From: JAQGMO01 sp050954505
Lineage (GTDB): Bacteria > Pseudomonadota > Gammaproteobacteria > Burkholderiales > Burkholderiaceae_D
DNA: 5,273 bases
Assembly: GCA_050954505.1 (NCBI GenBank)
Contig: JBPBPY010000174.1
Coordinates: 1-5,273, forward strand
Reading direction: 5' to 3'
Part shown: positions 1 through 4,894 of the stretch, piece after piece
Position numbering within the stretch: position 1 is the first letter of the stretch
Layout: each line of letters opens with the position of its first letter
Notes under the pieces: model-generated
Told to the model about the DNA's origin: nothing
Databases searched by the model: none
What the model saw: the letters and a program-made list of their open reading frames with translations, nothing else
Translations under genes and position numbers: made by a program

Positions 1-172
1 AGGCAACGGCTGCTTCATAGTCGACAAAATGGCGCACCCCGGCGCCTTCAAAAAATGCAATGCCCCAGCCATCGCTGTGATGATCGGTGCGTCCACCGCG
101 CGTGGCAAAGCCGGTAAAACTGAACACGATGTCGGTGGGCACATTGCAGTTCATTCCCAGGAGCTGGCACAT
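1..172 (-). CDS. Class II glutamine amidotransferase, YafJ type (N-terminal fragment)
   Basis: Only the first 57 codons are present; the gene runs off the left edge. The protein begins MCQLLGMNCNVPTDIVFSF, continues with TGFATRGGRTDHHSDGWGIA, and closely resembles the recalled start of E. coli YafJ (MCELLGMSANVPTDICFSF). In class II (Ntn-type) amidotransferases Cys2 becomes the N-terminal nucleophile after Met removal and releases ammonia from glutamine; the Gly-rich GGRTDHHSDGWG segment fits the glutamine pocket region. The need for Cys at position 2 fixes the start at 172, and an in-frame TAA lies 8 codons upstream. No clear Shine-Dalgarno sequence precedes the ATG, which is odd. The acceptor substrate cannot be told from this fragment. 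The phased repeat array lies 85-165 bp upstream of the start. The family call is firm, the biological role is not. Confidence 0.9.
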   Translation of the reverse strand, partial: MCQLLGMNCNVPTDIVFSFTGFATRGGRTDHHSDGWGIAFFEGAGVRHFVDYEAAVA

Positions 173-256
173 GATAAGGATGGCGTCGGTAGGTTAGCAA
201 GGGAAAACGGCAGCGGCGCACAGGCAAAGCCTGCTCGCTGGACGGTCGGCGCCTGC

Positions 257-338
257 TCGATGCATCTCAATGCATGTCGATGCACGGTTGATGCATCTTC
301 AATGCACGGTCGATGCATCTTCAATGCGGCGCCGGTGC
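257..338. repeat. Phased array of TGC-centred (ATGCAT-like) elements, period 10-11 bp
   Basis: TGC trinucleotides start at 261, 271, 281, 292, 303, 314, 325 and 336, i.e. at spacings of 10, 10, 11, 11, 11, 11 and 11. Most sit in the core GATGCAT, AATGCAT or GATGCAC. At a longer scale the units at 288-309 and 310-331 are direct repeats of 22 bp, sharing GATGCATCTTCAATGC. Several cores are the palindrome ATGCAT. The array lies upstream of the amidotransferase gene, in a gap of 253 bp that has no credible gene. It could be a multi-site operator or a curved or phased DNA segment; which one is inference. Confidence 0.75.
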
Positions 339-365
339 AATCTTTACGCATGCTCGAAGCGACAT

Positions 366-404
366 CAAAAAACATGAGCAAAGCAGCAGCAGCAGCACTG
401 CTGC
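366..404 (-). terminator. Possible terminator of the LysR gene (AGC-repeat hairpin)
   Basis: On the plus strand five AGC triplets (382-396) are followed by ACTGCTGC, so GCAGCA (389-394) can pair with TGCTGC (399-404) around a 4-base loop. Read on the minus strand, the hairpin starts 21 bases after the LysR stop codon, and a run of six T follows at 366-371. The T run is about 17 bases from the stem, farther than in a standard intrinsic terminator, so this is a weak call. Register slippage in the triplet repeat offers alternative pairings. Confidence 0.22.
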
Positions 405-425
405 GATCACAACACGGTAGCACAT

Positions 426-1397
426 TCAGGCGCTGCCGGGCACAAGCGACGACGGGTTTTTCGCAATGGACGGACCATAGCGCTGCAGGCACCACGGATC
501 GAGTTCGGGGTCAGGAAACTGGCTGTTGATGAAGTTGATGAAGCTGCGCGTCTTGGCCGAAACCAGGCGCCGGCTTGGATAGACCATCATCAGGGCGATC
601 CGTCCCAAGTGATGTTTCGGCAATACCCGCACCAGACGGCCACTGCGCAAGTCATCGGCAACCGAATACGATGCACCGATCATCAAACCCATGCCGGCGG
701 CCGCGCAGTTGCGCAGCAAGTCGCCGTTGTTGGAAACCAGCTTGCTGTCGATATCAATATTCGTTGCACCATTGGCACCCTGAAGCGGCCAGTGATGGCG
801 CAGGGATTCGAAGTTGGAAAAGTTCAGGCAGGCATGGTTGCTGATCTCTTCAGGCGTCTGCGGTGCGCCATGGGTTTTGATGTAGTCGGCCGATGCACAG
901 ATCATCACTTCGGCCAGGCCGAGCTGGCGCACGATCAGGCTGGCATCGAATTTCAGCATGCCGGTCAGAATGCCGACGTCGTAACCTTCCTCGACCAGAT
1001 CCACACTGCGCTCGGACAGGGTCACATCGAGCTGGACTTCCGGATAGGCTTTGGCATAGTGCGGCAGCAGTGCGGCCAGGTGTTCCTTGCCAAATCCGAT
1101 GGCTGCATACAAGCGCAGTGTGCCGGCAGGCTTGAGTGCCTGTTGCGAGGCGATGCTGTCGGCCTCATCGATGTCATGCAGGATGCGCACGATTCGTTCG
1201 AGGTAGGCATGGCCTGTTTCTGTCAAGGACAGCCGGCGCGTGGTGCGATTGAGCAGGCGCGTACCAAGATGGCTTTCCAGGTCGGCAACATGGCGGGTCA
1301 CAACGGCACTCGAGAGTGCCAGCAACTCGCCAGCGCGGGCGAAGCTGCTTTGCTCCACCACTTTGGCAAACACCCGCATCGAAATCAATCTATCCAT
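426..1397 (-). CDS. LysR-family transcriptional regulator (CrgA-like effector domain)
   Basis: A 323-residue LysR-type regulator. Residues 1-60 (starting MDRLISMRVFAKVVEQSSFA) form the winged helix-turn-helix, with the recognition region around residues 18-37 (SFARAGELLALSSAVVTRHV) and the typical LGTRLLNRTTRRLSLTETG wing. Residues from about 90 form the periplasmic-binding-protein-like effector domain. The phrases GTLRLYAAIGFG, LVEEGYDVGI and NFSNFESLRHHW are of the sort seen in the CrgA-like subgroup. The C-terminus is roughly 20 residues longer than in most members. The frame stays open to 1505, but I chose the ATG at 1397 because family members start with this motif, AGGA stands 4 and 9 bases upstream, and the best promoter would start RNA near 1490, inside the longer frame. 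It is divergent from the DUF4148-like gene, the classic arrangement for a LysR target, but that link is inference. The ligand is unknown. Confidence 0.95.
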   Translation of the reverse strand: MDRLISMRVFAKVVEQSSFARAGELLALSSAVVTRHVADLESHLGTRLLNRTTRRLSLTETGHAYLERIVRILHDIDEADSIASQQALKPAGTLRLYAAIGFGKEHLAALLPHYAKAYPEVQLDVTLSERSVDLVEEGYDVGILTGMLKFDASLIVRQLGLAEVMICASADYIKTHGAPQTPEEISNHACLNFSNFESLRHHWPLQGANGATNIDIDSKLVSNNGDLLRNCAAAGMGLMIGASYSVADDLRSGRLVRVLPKHHLGRIALMMVYPSRRLVSAKTRSFINFINSQFPDPELDPWCLQRYGPSIAKNPSSLVPGSA

Positions 1398-1418
1398 CCT
1401 GTCCTGTCCTGTCCTGTC
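1397..1418 (-). repeat. Pentanucleotide tandem repeat overlapping the LysR ribosome-binding site
   Basis: Four perfect TCCTG units (1397-1416) plus TC. On the minus strand this reads CAGGA repeated four times, and the last A is the first base of the LysR start codon. Each unit supplies an AGGA core, so Shine-Dalgarno-like cores lie 4, 9 and 14 bases from the ATG. Unit gain or loss by slippage would leave the nearest cores in place. Confidence 0.85.
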
Positions 1419-1444
1419 TTTTTCCAATGCTGGGTTCCTGGCTT

Positions 1445-1462
1445 GCCTGCCAATTGCCAGGC
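1445..1462. promoter_or_regulatory. Imperfect 18-bp dyad, candidate operator
   Basis: GCCTGCCAATTGCCAGGC is symmetric about CAATTG apart from one mismatched base pair of positions (6 and 13). It lies 48-65 bp upstream of the LysR start and just downstream of the predicted LysR transcription start. It could be an autoregulatory site or an RNA hairpin (GCCTG pairing with CAGGC). I could not fit a T-N11-A LysR box to its symmetry. Confidence 0.35.
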
Positions 1463-1496
1463 GCGCTACAACCGCGTGAACAGAGTGTTGTTGGTG

Positions 1497-1524
1497 ATTA
1501 CACATGCAGCTTGCGCGGCTTCAA
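1497..1524 (-). promoter_or_regulatory. Candidate sigma-70 promoter of the LysR gene
   Basis: On the minus strand TTGAAG (-35, plus coordinates 1519-1524; 4 of 6 consensus bases) is followed after 16 bp by TGTAAT (-10, 1497-1502; 5 of 6). RNA would start near 1490, giving a leader of roughly 90 bases before the ATG at 1397. It is found by eye only. Confidence 0.45.
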
Positions 1525-1570
1525 TCTTATTGTTTCATATTCCACAAGAGTGCATTGACTGTTATCGGCT

Positions 1571-1598
1571 TTTTCATTGAATTCACAATAGCTACACT
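1571..1598 (+). promoter_or_regulatory. Candidate promoter of the DUF4148-like gene
   Basis: TTTTCA (1571-1576) and TACACT (1593-1598), each 4 of 6 matches to consensus, are 16 bp apart. RNA would start near 1605, so the hairpin at 1603-1640 would form the very 5' end of the transcript. An alternative -35, TTGACT at 1555-1560, has no good -10 at the right distance (TGAATT at 1578 is poor). Confidence 0.35.
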
Positions 1599-1602
1599 CT
1601 CT

Positions 1603-1640
1603 GCATCGATGAGGAAAACCCGAGGTTTGACTCATCGAGC
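1603..1640 (+). promoter_or_regulatory. Strong hairpin in the 5' leader of the DUF4148-like gene
   Basis: TCGATGAG (1606-1613) pairs perfectly with CTCATCGA (1631-1638). Inside it, AAACC (1616-1620) pairs with GGTTT (1624-1628) around a CGA loop. The two helices are separated only by facing GA/GA dinucleotides (1614-1615 and 1629-1630), which can form tandem sheared G-A pairs. Outside, GC/GC (1603-1604 with 1639-1640) extends the stem past one bulged A. The loop is too far upstream (over 60 bases) to hide the Shine-Dalgarno, so a role in RNA stability or protein binding is more likely than direct start masking; that is inference. As DNA it could also be an operator. Confidence 0.6.
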
Positions 1641-1703
1641 TAGACCGGCCTGAAGAAAAAGATCATTGCTGGCTGGCTTTTGAAATGAAACTGGAGAAAT
1701 AAA

Positions 1704-2117
1704 ATGTTGACCAAAAAATTCGCTTTTGCCTTAACCGTTGCTGCTGCTGCTGCTGCCGTTTCTGCTGGTTCTGCCTTTGCGCAATCAAAATCTGTTGATC
1801 AAGGCCAGTCGGTCACCCGCGCCCAGGTACGCGCCGAAATGATTCAAGCGCAAAAAGATGGAACTGCGACGATCAATCAGAATGATGCAATGATCGGCCA
1901 ACCAAACAAGCCTTTTGTCTCGACCAAATCGCGTGCTGAAGTCAAACAGGAACTGGCCGCCAGTGGCAGCATCAACCACTCCGATGGCAATGTCGAAGAT
2001 TACCCATACCAGCGCCCGTTTGTCTCCACGCGTTCGCGCCAGGACGTACGTAATGAAGCGACCATGGCGCGTAACACAGTCCATGCACAGAATGCCGACT
2101 TGTATCGTGGCAGCTGA
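1704..2117 (+). CDS. Small secreted DUF4148-like protein
   Basis: A protein of 137 residues with a Sec signal peptide: MLTKK, a hydrophobic core with six alanines, and a likely cut after AFA at residue 26. The mature part is polar and without membrane segments, so it is probably periplasmic. Residues 37-53 (VTRAQVRAEMIQAQKDG) match the TRaqVraEl...kaG signature of DUF4148 proteins, which are abundant in Burkholderiales and of unknown function. Two further related segments follow, PFVSTKSRAEVKQE (70-83) and PFVSTRSRQDVRNE (105-118), so the mature protein looks like degenerate repeats of one short unit. The start is supported by GGAG 7 bases upstream. The alanines are written as five GCT triplets (1740-1754) plus GCC, a site prone to slippage. 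It is the only plus-strand gene and stands alone; it runs convergently with the methyltransferase gene, with 99 bp between stops and no clear terminator. Confidence 0.85.
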   Translation: MLTKKFAFALTVAAAAAAVSAGSAFAQSKSVDQGQSVTRAQVRAEMIQAQKDGTATINQNDAMIGQPNKPFVSTKSRAEVKQELAASGSINHSDGNVEDYPYQRPFVSTRSRQDVRNEATMARNTVHAQNADLYRGS

Positions 2118-2216
2118 TTCTGCAGTCGAAATACTGGTGTCGTGCAGATTGAACACACCAGCTGTTTGAATGGAACCAACCATGCCGATGGATGTGCTGC
2201 CTGGGTCATTGCCGAT

Positions 2217-2975
2217 TCAAGGCAGCACAGTCGCCATTGCAGCCCGAGCCGGCAAATCGATGCGGCAGCGCCACAAGCCATGGCCCGAGGCAAGATATTT
2301 TTGCTCAAAGGGCGTGATGGGCGCTGCAGCATCACCGCTCGGAAGCGCTGGCTTGCCATCGGCCAGCGCTGGCGCAGCAGTCAAGGCAGGGAAATAAGCC
2401 TGGACGCCGACGTGCTGGCCGGTCAACTGGGTCAATGCAGCGGCGCATTCCTCGACATAAATCTTCCAGTTGCTGCGGCATTCAAACCAGCCGCCCAGCC
2501 CCACCACCTCGGGAAACACCGGATGGCCATGCCAGCGCCGGCCCAGCTGGGTCTTTTTTGGCCACGGGTTGGGATACAGGATGTACTGACGTGCAGGCGT
2601 CACGCCTGCGCGGCCCAGCAGTCGCCAGAAATCCACCATATCGGCGCGCACGCGCAGGCAATTTGCCGGCGGCTCGCCTGGCCAACTGACCTTGCGCGCC
2701 AGGCGGTCGGCAGACTGGTCAATGCCGATGACGAAATGATCAGGAAATTGCTGCGCCAGGTTAAAGGTTGACAAGCCGACACCGCAGCCGGCATCGATGA
2801 TCAATGGCGCCTTGCCGGCATGCGACCAGGCCAGCATGGCCAGATCAAACGCTTGCTGGTTATACGCGGCAATGGGTTTGAGAAACAGGCTGTTTGCATG
2901 CCGGGACAGCAAATGCGCGAGGTGATCATGAATACCGGACTGGTTGCTGTAGACCGGTGTGGAATTGGCGGACAT
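2217..2975 (-). CDS. TrmB-superfamily SAM-dependent methyltransferase, divergent
   Basis: A 252-residue Rossmann-type methyltransferase. DAGCGVG (61-67) is the SAM-binding motif I and the Asp of VIGID (86) the expected ribose-binding acid. YPNPWPKK (134-141), GGWFECRSNWKIYVEE (161-176) and PITPFEQKYLASGHGLW (219-235) line up with the FPDPWHKK, ATDWEPYAEH and PVTKFEQRGHRLGHGVW segments of TrmB, the tRNA guanine-46 N7-methyltransferase. Asn replaces the signature Asp in both PDPW (N136) and TDW (N169), and the usual RH.KRR is TQLGRR, so true m7G46 activity is doubtful; a paralogue with another substrate is likely. The Thr and Glu of T.FE are kept. A Pro/Ala-rich stretch near 196-218 carries a perfect DNA inverted repeat. 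The ATG at 2975 begins the conserved part; the frame remains open upstream to a TTG at 3182, but that segment looks non-coding. No Shine-Dalgarno is seen before 2975. Confidence 0.85.
   Translation of the reverse strand: MSANSTPVYSNQSGIHDHLAHLLSRHANSLFLKPIAAYNQQAFDLAMLAWSHAGKAPLIIDAGCGVGLSTFNLAQQFPDHFVIGIDQSADRLARKVSWPGEPPANCLRVRADMVDFWRLLGRAGVTPARQYILYPNPWPKKTQLGRRWHGHPVFPEVVGLGGWFECRSNWKIYVEECAAALTQLTGQHVGVQAYFPALTAAPALADGKPALPSGDAAAPITPFEQKYLASGHGLWRCRIDLPARAAMATVLP
2344..2370. repeat. Perfect 9-bp inverted repeat inside the methyltransferase gene
   Basis: AGCGCTGGC (2344-2352) and GCCAGCGCT (2362-2370) are perfect inverted copies around a 9-base spacer. They encode the PALADGKPAL part of the Pro/Ala-rich linker that precedes the TPFEQK motif. 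The RNA could form a GC-rich 9-bp stem within the message. There is no T run, so it is not a standard terminator. Confidence 0.6.
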
Positions 2976-3021
2976 GGAGGCGGAGGTGAGTAAAGCGGCG
3001 CTGCTGGAGCTGGAGCATCGA

Positions 3022-3050
3022 ACTGTACTCGAAGGCTTTGACGGGATCAA
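3022..3050 (-). promoter_or_regulatory. Candidate sigma-70 promoter of the methyltransferase gene
   Basis: On the minus strand TTGATC (plus coordinates 3045-3050) and TACAGT (3022-3027) are separated by exactly 17 bp, each with 4 of 6 consensus bases. RNA would start near 3015, about 40 bases before the ATG at 2975. This placement supports the shorter start of the gene over the TTG at 3182. Confidence 0.4.
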
Positions 3051-3231
3051 TAAGGCTGAAGCAAAAACGTTCCCTTGAATGGTTTGCAATCCCCAGCGCC
3101 GCCGAAAAAAACCTGGTCCGCAATTGCCAGCGATACCGTCATCCTGCTGCGCAGTCATGACGGCTTGCACAGGACCGCTCAATTCAACTTGATCGAGGCC
3201 AGGCGGGTTGCCTGCCAGCTTCAGCTTTTTT

Positions 3232-3489
3232 TCAATGCAAAAGCACTGGCTGGCTCATCAGCAAATCATAGTTGCCAAGGAAGTCATCGATTTCTTCCAC
3301 ACTTGGAGCCCCGGCAATCAAGACCTCGACATTCTTGCGGAATGCCTCAGCCATGGTGCCACCAATGAAAATCTCTTTCTTGCCTGGCTTGTCCATGATT
3401 TCATAACCGCCAAAGCGCAATGCTTCACGGCCCTGGTCGGCGCCAAATTCGACCACGCTGTACTGCTCACTGTTATAGATCAGATTCAT
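3232..3489 (-). CDS. DUF3567 family protein
   Basis: An 85-residue protein starting MNLIYNSEQYSVVEFGAD and containing GGYEIMDKPGKKEIFIGG, then AEAFRKNVEVLI and PSVEEIDDFLGNYDLLM. The pattern YNS...VV.F, GGYEI.DK...KEIFI.G..AE.FR...L and the QP..LH end match the DUF3567 family of betaproteobacteria as I recall it, and the length is usual. It is predicted to be cytoplasmic: there is no signal peptide or membrane segment. The function of the family is unknown to me. The frame is open 19 codons further upstream, but the ATG at 3489 is preceded by AAGGAAG at proper distance and begins the conserved part. A 6-bp hairpin sits just upstream of that ribosome-binding site. The gene is 115 bp downstream of the CxCC gene's stop. 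Confidence 0.9.
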   Translation of the reverse strand: MNLIYNSEQYSVVEFGADQGREALRFGGYEIMDKPGKKEIFIGGTMAEAFRKNVEVLIAGAPSVEEIDDFLGNYDLLMSQPVLLH

Positions 3490-3507
3490 CAAGCTTCCTT
3501 TGCAATC

Positions 3508-3524
3508 AGAGCACGTTCTGCTCT
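3508..3524 (-). promoter_or_regulatory. Small hairpin in the leader of the DUF3567 gene
   Basis: AGAGCA (3508-3513) and TGCTCT (3519-3524) pair perfectly around a 5-base loop. The hairpin lies 19-35 bases upstream of the ATG at 3489, close to the 5' side of the ribosome-binding site. There is no T run directly after it on the minus strand, so a terminator role is not favoured. Confidence 0.35.
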
Positions 3525-3580
3525 CTTGCATGGAACATGGCTCCACAAGGGGCGAATTTCAAGTGGCGCTGCAAGCCAGG

Positions 3581-3598
3581 GACTGCATCGATGCAGTC
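3581..3598. promoter_or_regulatory. Perfect 18-bp palindrome between the CxCC and DUF3567 genes
   Basis: GACTGCATCGATGCAGTC is a gap-free perfect palindrome. It starts 6 bp past the stop codon of the CxCC gene and lies about 92 bp upstream of the DUF3567 start. A symmetric site of this length without a spacer fits a dimeric DNA-binding protein's operator better than an RNA hairpin, and no T run follows it. No known regulator consensus is recognised. Confidence 0.5.
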
Positions 3599-3604
3599 TG
3601 TCGT

Positions 3605-4078
3605 TCAGGCTGCCACCAGATCGCCTGTGAGTTCGAGCCAGGCATCATACGGCGGGCTGGCAAGGAATTCGCGGAACTGCGCCAGGTGAGTATCGTTCGC
3701 CAGGCTGATGTACAAGCGTTCGGGATGCTGGCGCAGGACGCGGTTCAGGGTCACGCGCATCGTCAGGTTGCCGATGCAACAAGGGCACGCTGCAGCAATA
3801 CGGGTGCTTTGAATGGTGGCTTGGTCAGCAAACAGGTCCTGGCCATGCGGCAGACCTTCCAGGATGACCGCTGTGCAGAGGGTTTGCCCGGGCTGCCCAT
3901 GAGGCAGATGTGGCGATGCACCTGCAGCGCTTGCATGCTGCGCTTGAATCGAATGCAGGATACGGTTTTCGCGCTCGATGACAGAACGGCCGGTGACCAG
4001 CGTTGTGAGGATGCGGGTTCGCTGGTGTTGCGGTGAGTCGCTCGCATCGGGTGGTGTATTCGACCGGACGGCTGTCAT
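3605..4078 (-). CDS. Small CxCC protein resembling a degenerate CobW/COG0523 GTPase
   Basis: A 157-residue protein. Residues 98-101 are CPCC, followed by IGNLTMRVTLNRVLRQHPER and LYISLAN; this resembles the (G)CxCC...dL...L..L......vIEttGla stretch of CobW/COG0523 metal-chaperone GTPases, in which the CxCC binds a metal. The N-terminal RILTTLVTGRSVIERENRIL (22-41) looks like a decayed version of the TxLtGfLGaGKTTLLn P-loop, with no GKT. No NKxD guanine motif exists and the protein is under half the usual length, so GTP hydrolysis is unlikely; metal binding by the three cysteines remains possible. The LEGLPHGQDLF segment may stand for the switch region. The start at 4078 is the first ATG in frame after another ATG nearby in a different frame; no good Shine-Dalgarno is seen. 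It follows the response regulator gene by 93 bp on the same strand. The assignment to COG0523 is by eye and only moderately sure. Confidence 0.55.
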   Translation of the reverse strand: MTAVRSNTPPDASDSPQHQRTRILTTLVTGRSVIERENRILHSIQAQHASAAGASPHLPHGQPGQTLCTAVILEGLPHGQDLFADQATIQSTRIAAACPCCIGNLTMRVTLNRVLRQHPERLYISLANDTHLAQFREFLASPPYDAWLELTGDLVAA

Positions 4079-4171
4079 GTCATGCAGACAATGGCAGATG
4101 CCGCACGCCGCAGCAAGAGTGCTTGCCCTTCAACCCAGCTGAATTCACGCAAGCTGCTGGCGCCGTGACGT

Positions 4172-4894
4172 TCACGACGTTTTTCTTGCCAGCTTGCCCG
4201 GTTCCACGCCCAGCTGCTTGAGTTTGCGATACAGGTGCGTTCGTTCCAGGCCGGTACGTTCTGCCACGCGCGTCATGCTGCCGCCTTCGCGCACCAGGTG
4301 ATGTTCGAAATAAGCCCGCTCGAATGCATCGCGTGCTTCCCGCAAAGGCAATTCGAACGAGACCGAAAAGCCCTGCTCGTTCGCAGCCAGCACGGCGGAC
4401 GCAACGGCCGGGTTGTTGCTGCCCAAATGCAATGCCGGCGCATGCGCATGGACATGGCTACCCTCATGCTCGACTGCGGCCAGCATGGGACGCGGCGGAA
4501 TCAGCATGCCGGCCGGTCGCACCACTTCGGTATTGCGGGTCAGCGCCTGTTGGACTGCCTTCAACAATTTTTGCAGCGAGATCGGCTTTTCGAGAAAATT
4601 CAGTGCACCGATACGCGTGGCCTCGACTGCCGTATCGATGGTGGCATGGCCGGACATCATGATCACCGGCATTGTCAGCAAGCCATCGCGCTGCCACTCC
4701 TTGAGCAGTGTCACGCCATCGGTATCGGGCATCCAGATATCGAGCAGCACCAGGTCGGGAGCGCCGCCGGCGCGAGAATTGCGGGCTTGCTGTGCATTCT
4801 CGGCCGTGACTACCACATGCCCTTCGTCTCCAAGAATTTCGGAGAGCAGCTCGCGTATTCCCATTTCATCATCGACTACCAGTATATTTGCCAT
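4172..4894 (-). CDS. NtrX-like response regulator (receiver plus Fis-type HTH)
   Basis: A 240-residue cytoplasmic response regulator. Residues 1-120 are a full receiver domain: acidic pair D8/D9, phospho-acceptor D52 in LVLLDIWMPD, S81 in MMSGHA and K103 in LEKP. Residues about 186-232 (FERAYFEHHLVREGGSMTRV, then AERTGLERTHLYRKLKQLGV) form a Fis-type helix-turn-helix very like the C-terminus of NtrX. The sigma-54-interacting AAA+ domain found in classic NtrC/NtrX is absent: only a 65-residue linker, with a His-rich piece (EGSHVHAHAPALHLG, 144-158), joins the two ends. It should thus regulate by DNA binding without ATPase-driven sigma-54 activation. GAAGG stands about 8 bases before the ATG. 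The gene lies 78 bp downstream of the kinase, its likely partner; a TAAAAT hexamer (4943-4948) in the gap might be a -10, but lacks a good -35. A small hairpin (4164-4176) overlaps the stop codon. Confidence 0.93.
   Translation of the reverse strand: MANILVVDDEMGIRELLSEILGDEGHVVVTAENAQQARNSRAGGAPDLVLLDIWMPDTDGVTLLKEWQRDGLLTMPVIMMSGHATIDTAVEATRIGALNFLEKPISLQKLLKAVQQALTRNTEVVRPAGMLIPPRPMLAAVEHEGSHVHAHAPALHLGSNNPAVASAVLAANEQGFSVSFELPLREARDAFERAYFEHHLVREGGSMTRVAERTGLERTHLYRKLKQLGVEPGKLARKTS

Larger units (their letters stand above)
1398..1703. promoter_or_regulatory. Divergent intergenic region between the LysR and DUF4148-like genes
   Basis: This stretch of 306 bp holds no credible gene. From left to right it contains most of the pentanucleotide repeat of the LysR leader, an 18-bp dyad (1445-1462), a good minus-strand promoter (1497-1524), a weaker plus-strand promoter (1571-1598), a strong hairpin (1603-1640) and the Shine-Dalgarno GGAG (7 bases before the ATG at 1704). 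The stretch 1525-1600 is visibly richer in A+T than its surroundings, as expected of a promoter region. Confidence 0.7.

Noticed and set aside
257..338. CRISPR array
   Set aside because: The period is 11 or 22 bp with no unique spacers of about 30 bp, and no cas gene is in the window.
29..529. Plus-strand open frame across the left region and the repeat array
   Set aside because: It is antisense to the amidotransferase start and to the LysR end, reads the repeats as low-complexity peptide, and has no ribosome-binding site or recognisable domain.
609..1580. Long plus-strand open frame opposite the LysR gene
   Set aside because: It is a mirror of the LysR coding frame in GC-rich DNA; its product shows no domain, while the minus-strand product is a textbook LysR protein.
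2974..3078. Plus-strand frame of 34 codons starting inside the CATG of the methyltransferase start
   Set aside because: The ATG overlap results from the palindrome CATG; the purine-rich bases lie after the ATG, not before it, and no such peptide is known to me.
2976..3182. Longer methyltransferase start at a TTG (3182)
   Set aside because: The added 69 residues are Ser- and Arg-rich without family similarity, no Shine-Dalgarno is present, and the candidate promoter at 3022-3050 lies within it.
3200..3232. Hairpin CAGGC/GCCTG followed by seven T as a terminator
   Set aside because: The T run follows the hairpin only in the plus direction, where no gene is being read, and is separated from the stem by 11 bases. 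In the minus direction, where DUF3567 ends, no T run follows.
3500..4036. Plus-strand open frame opposite the CxCC gene
   Set aside because: No family features and no start signal; the minus-strand frame has the CPCC motif and fits the direction of its neighbours. Some doubt remains since the CxCC assignment itself is moderate.
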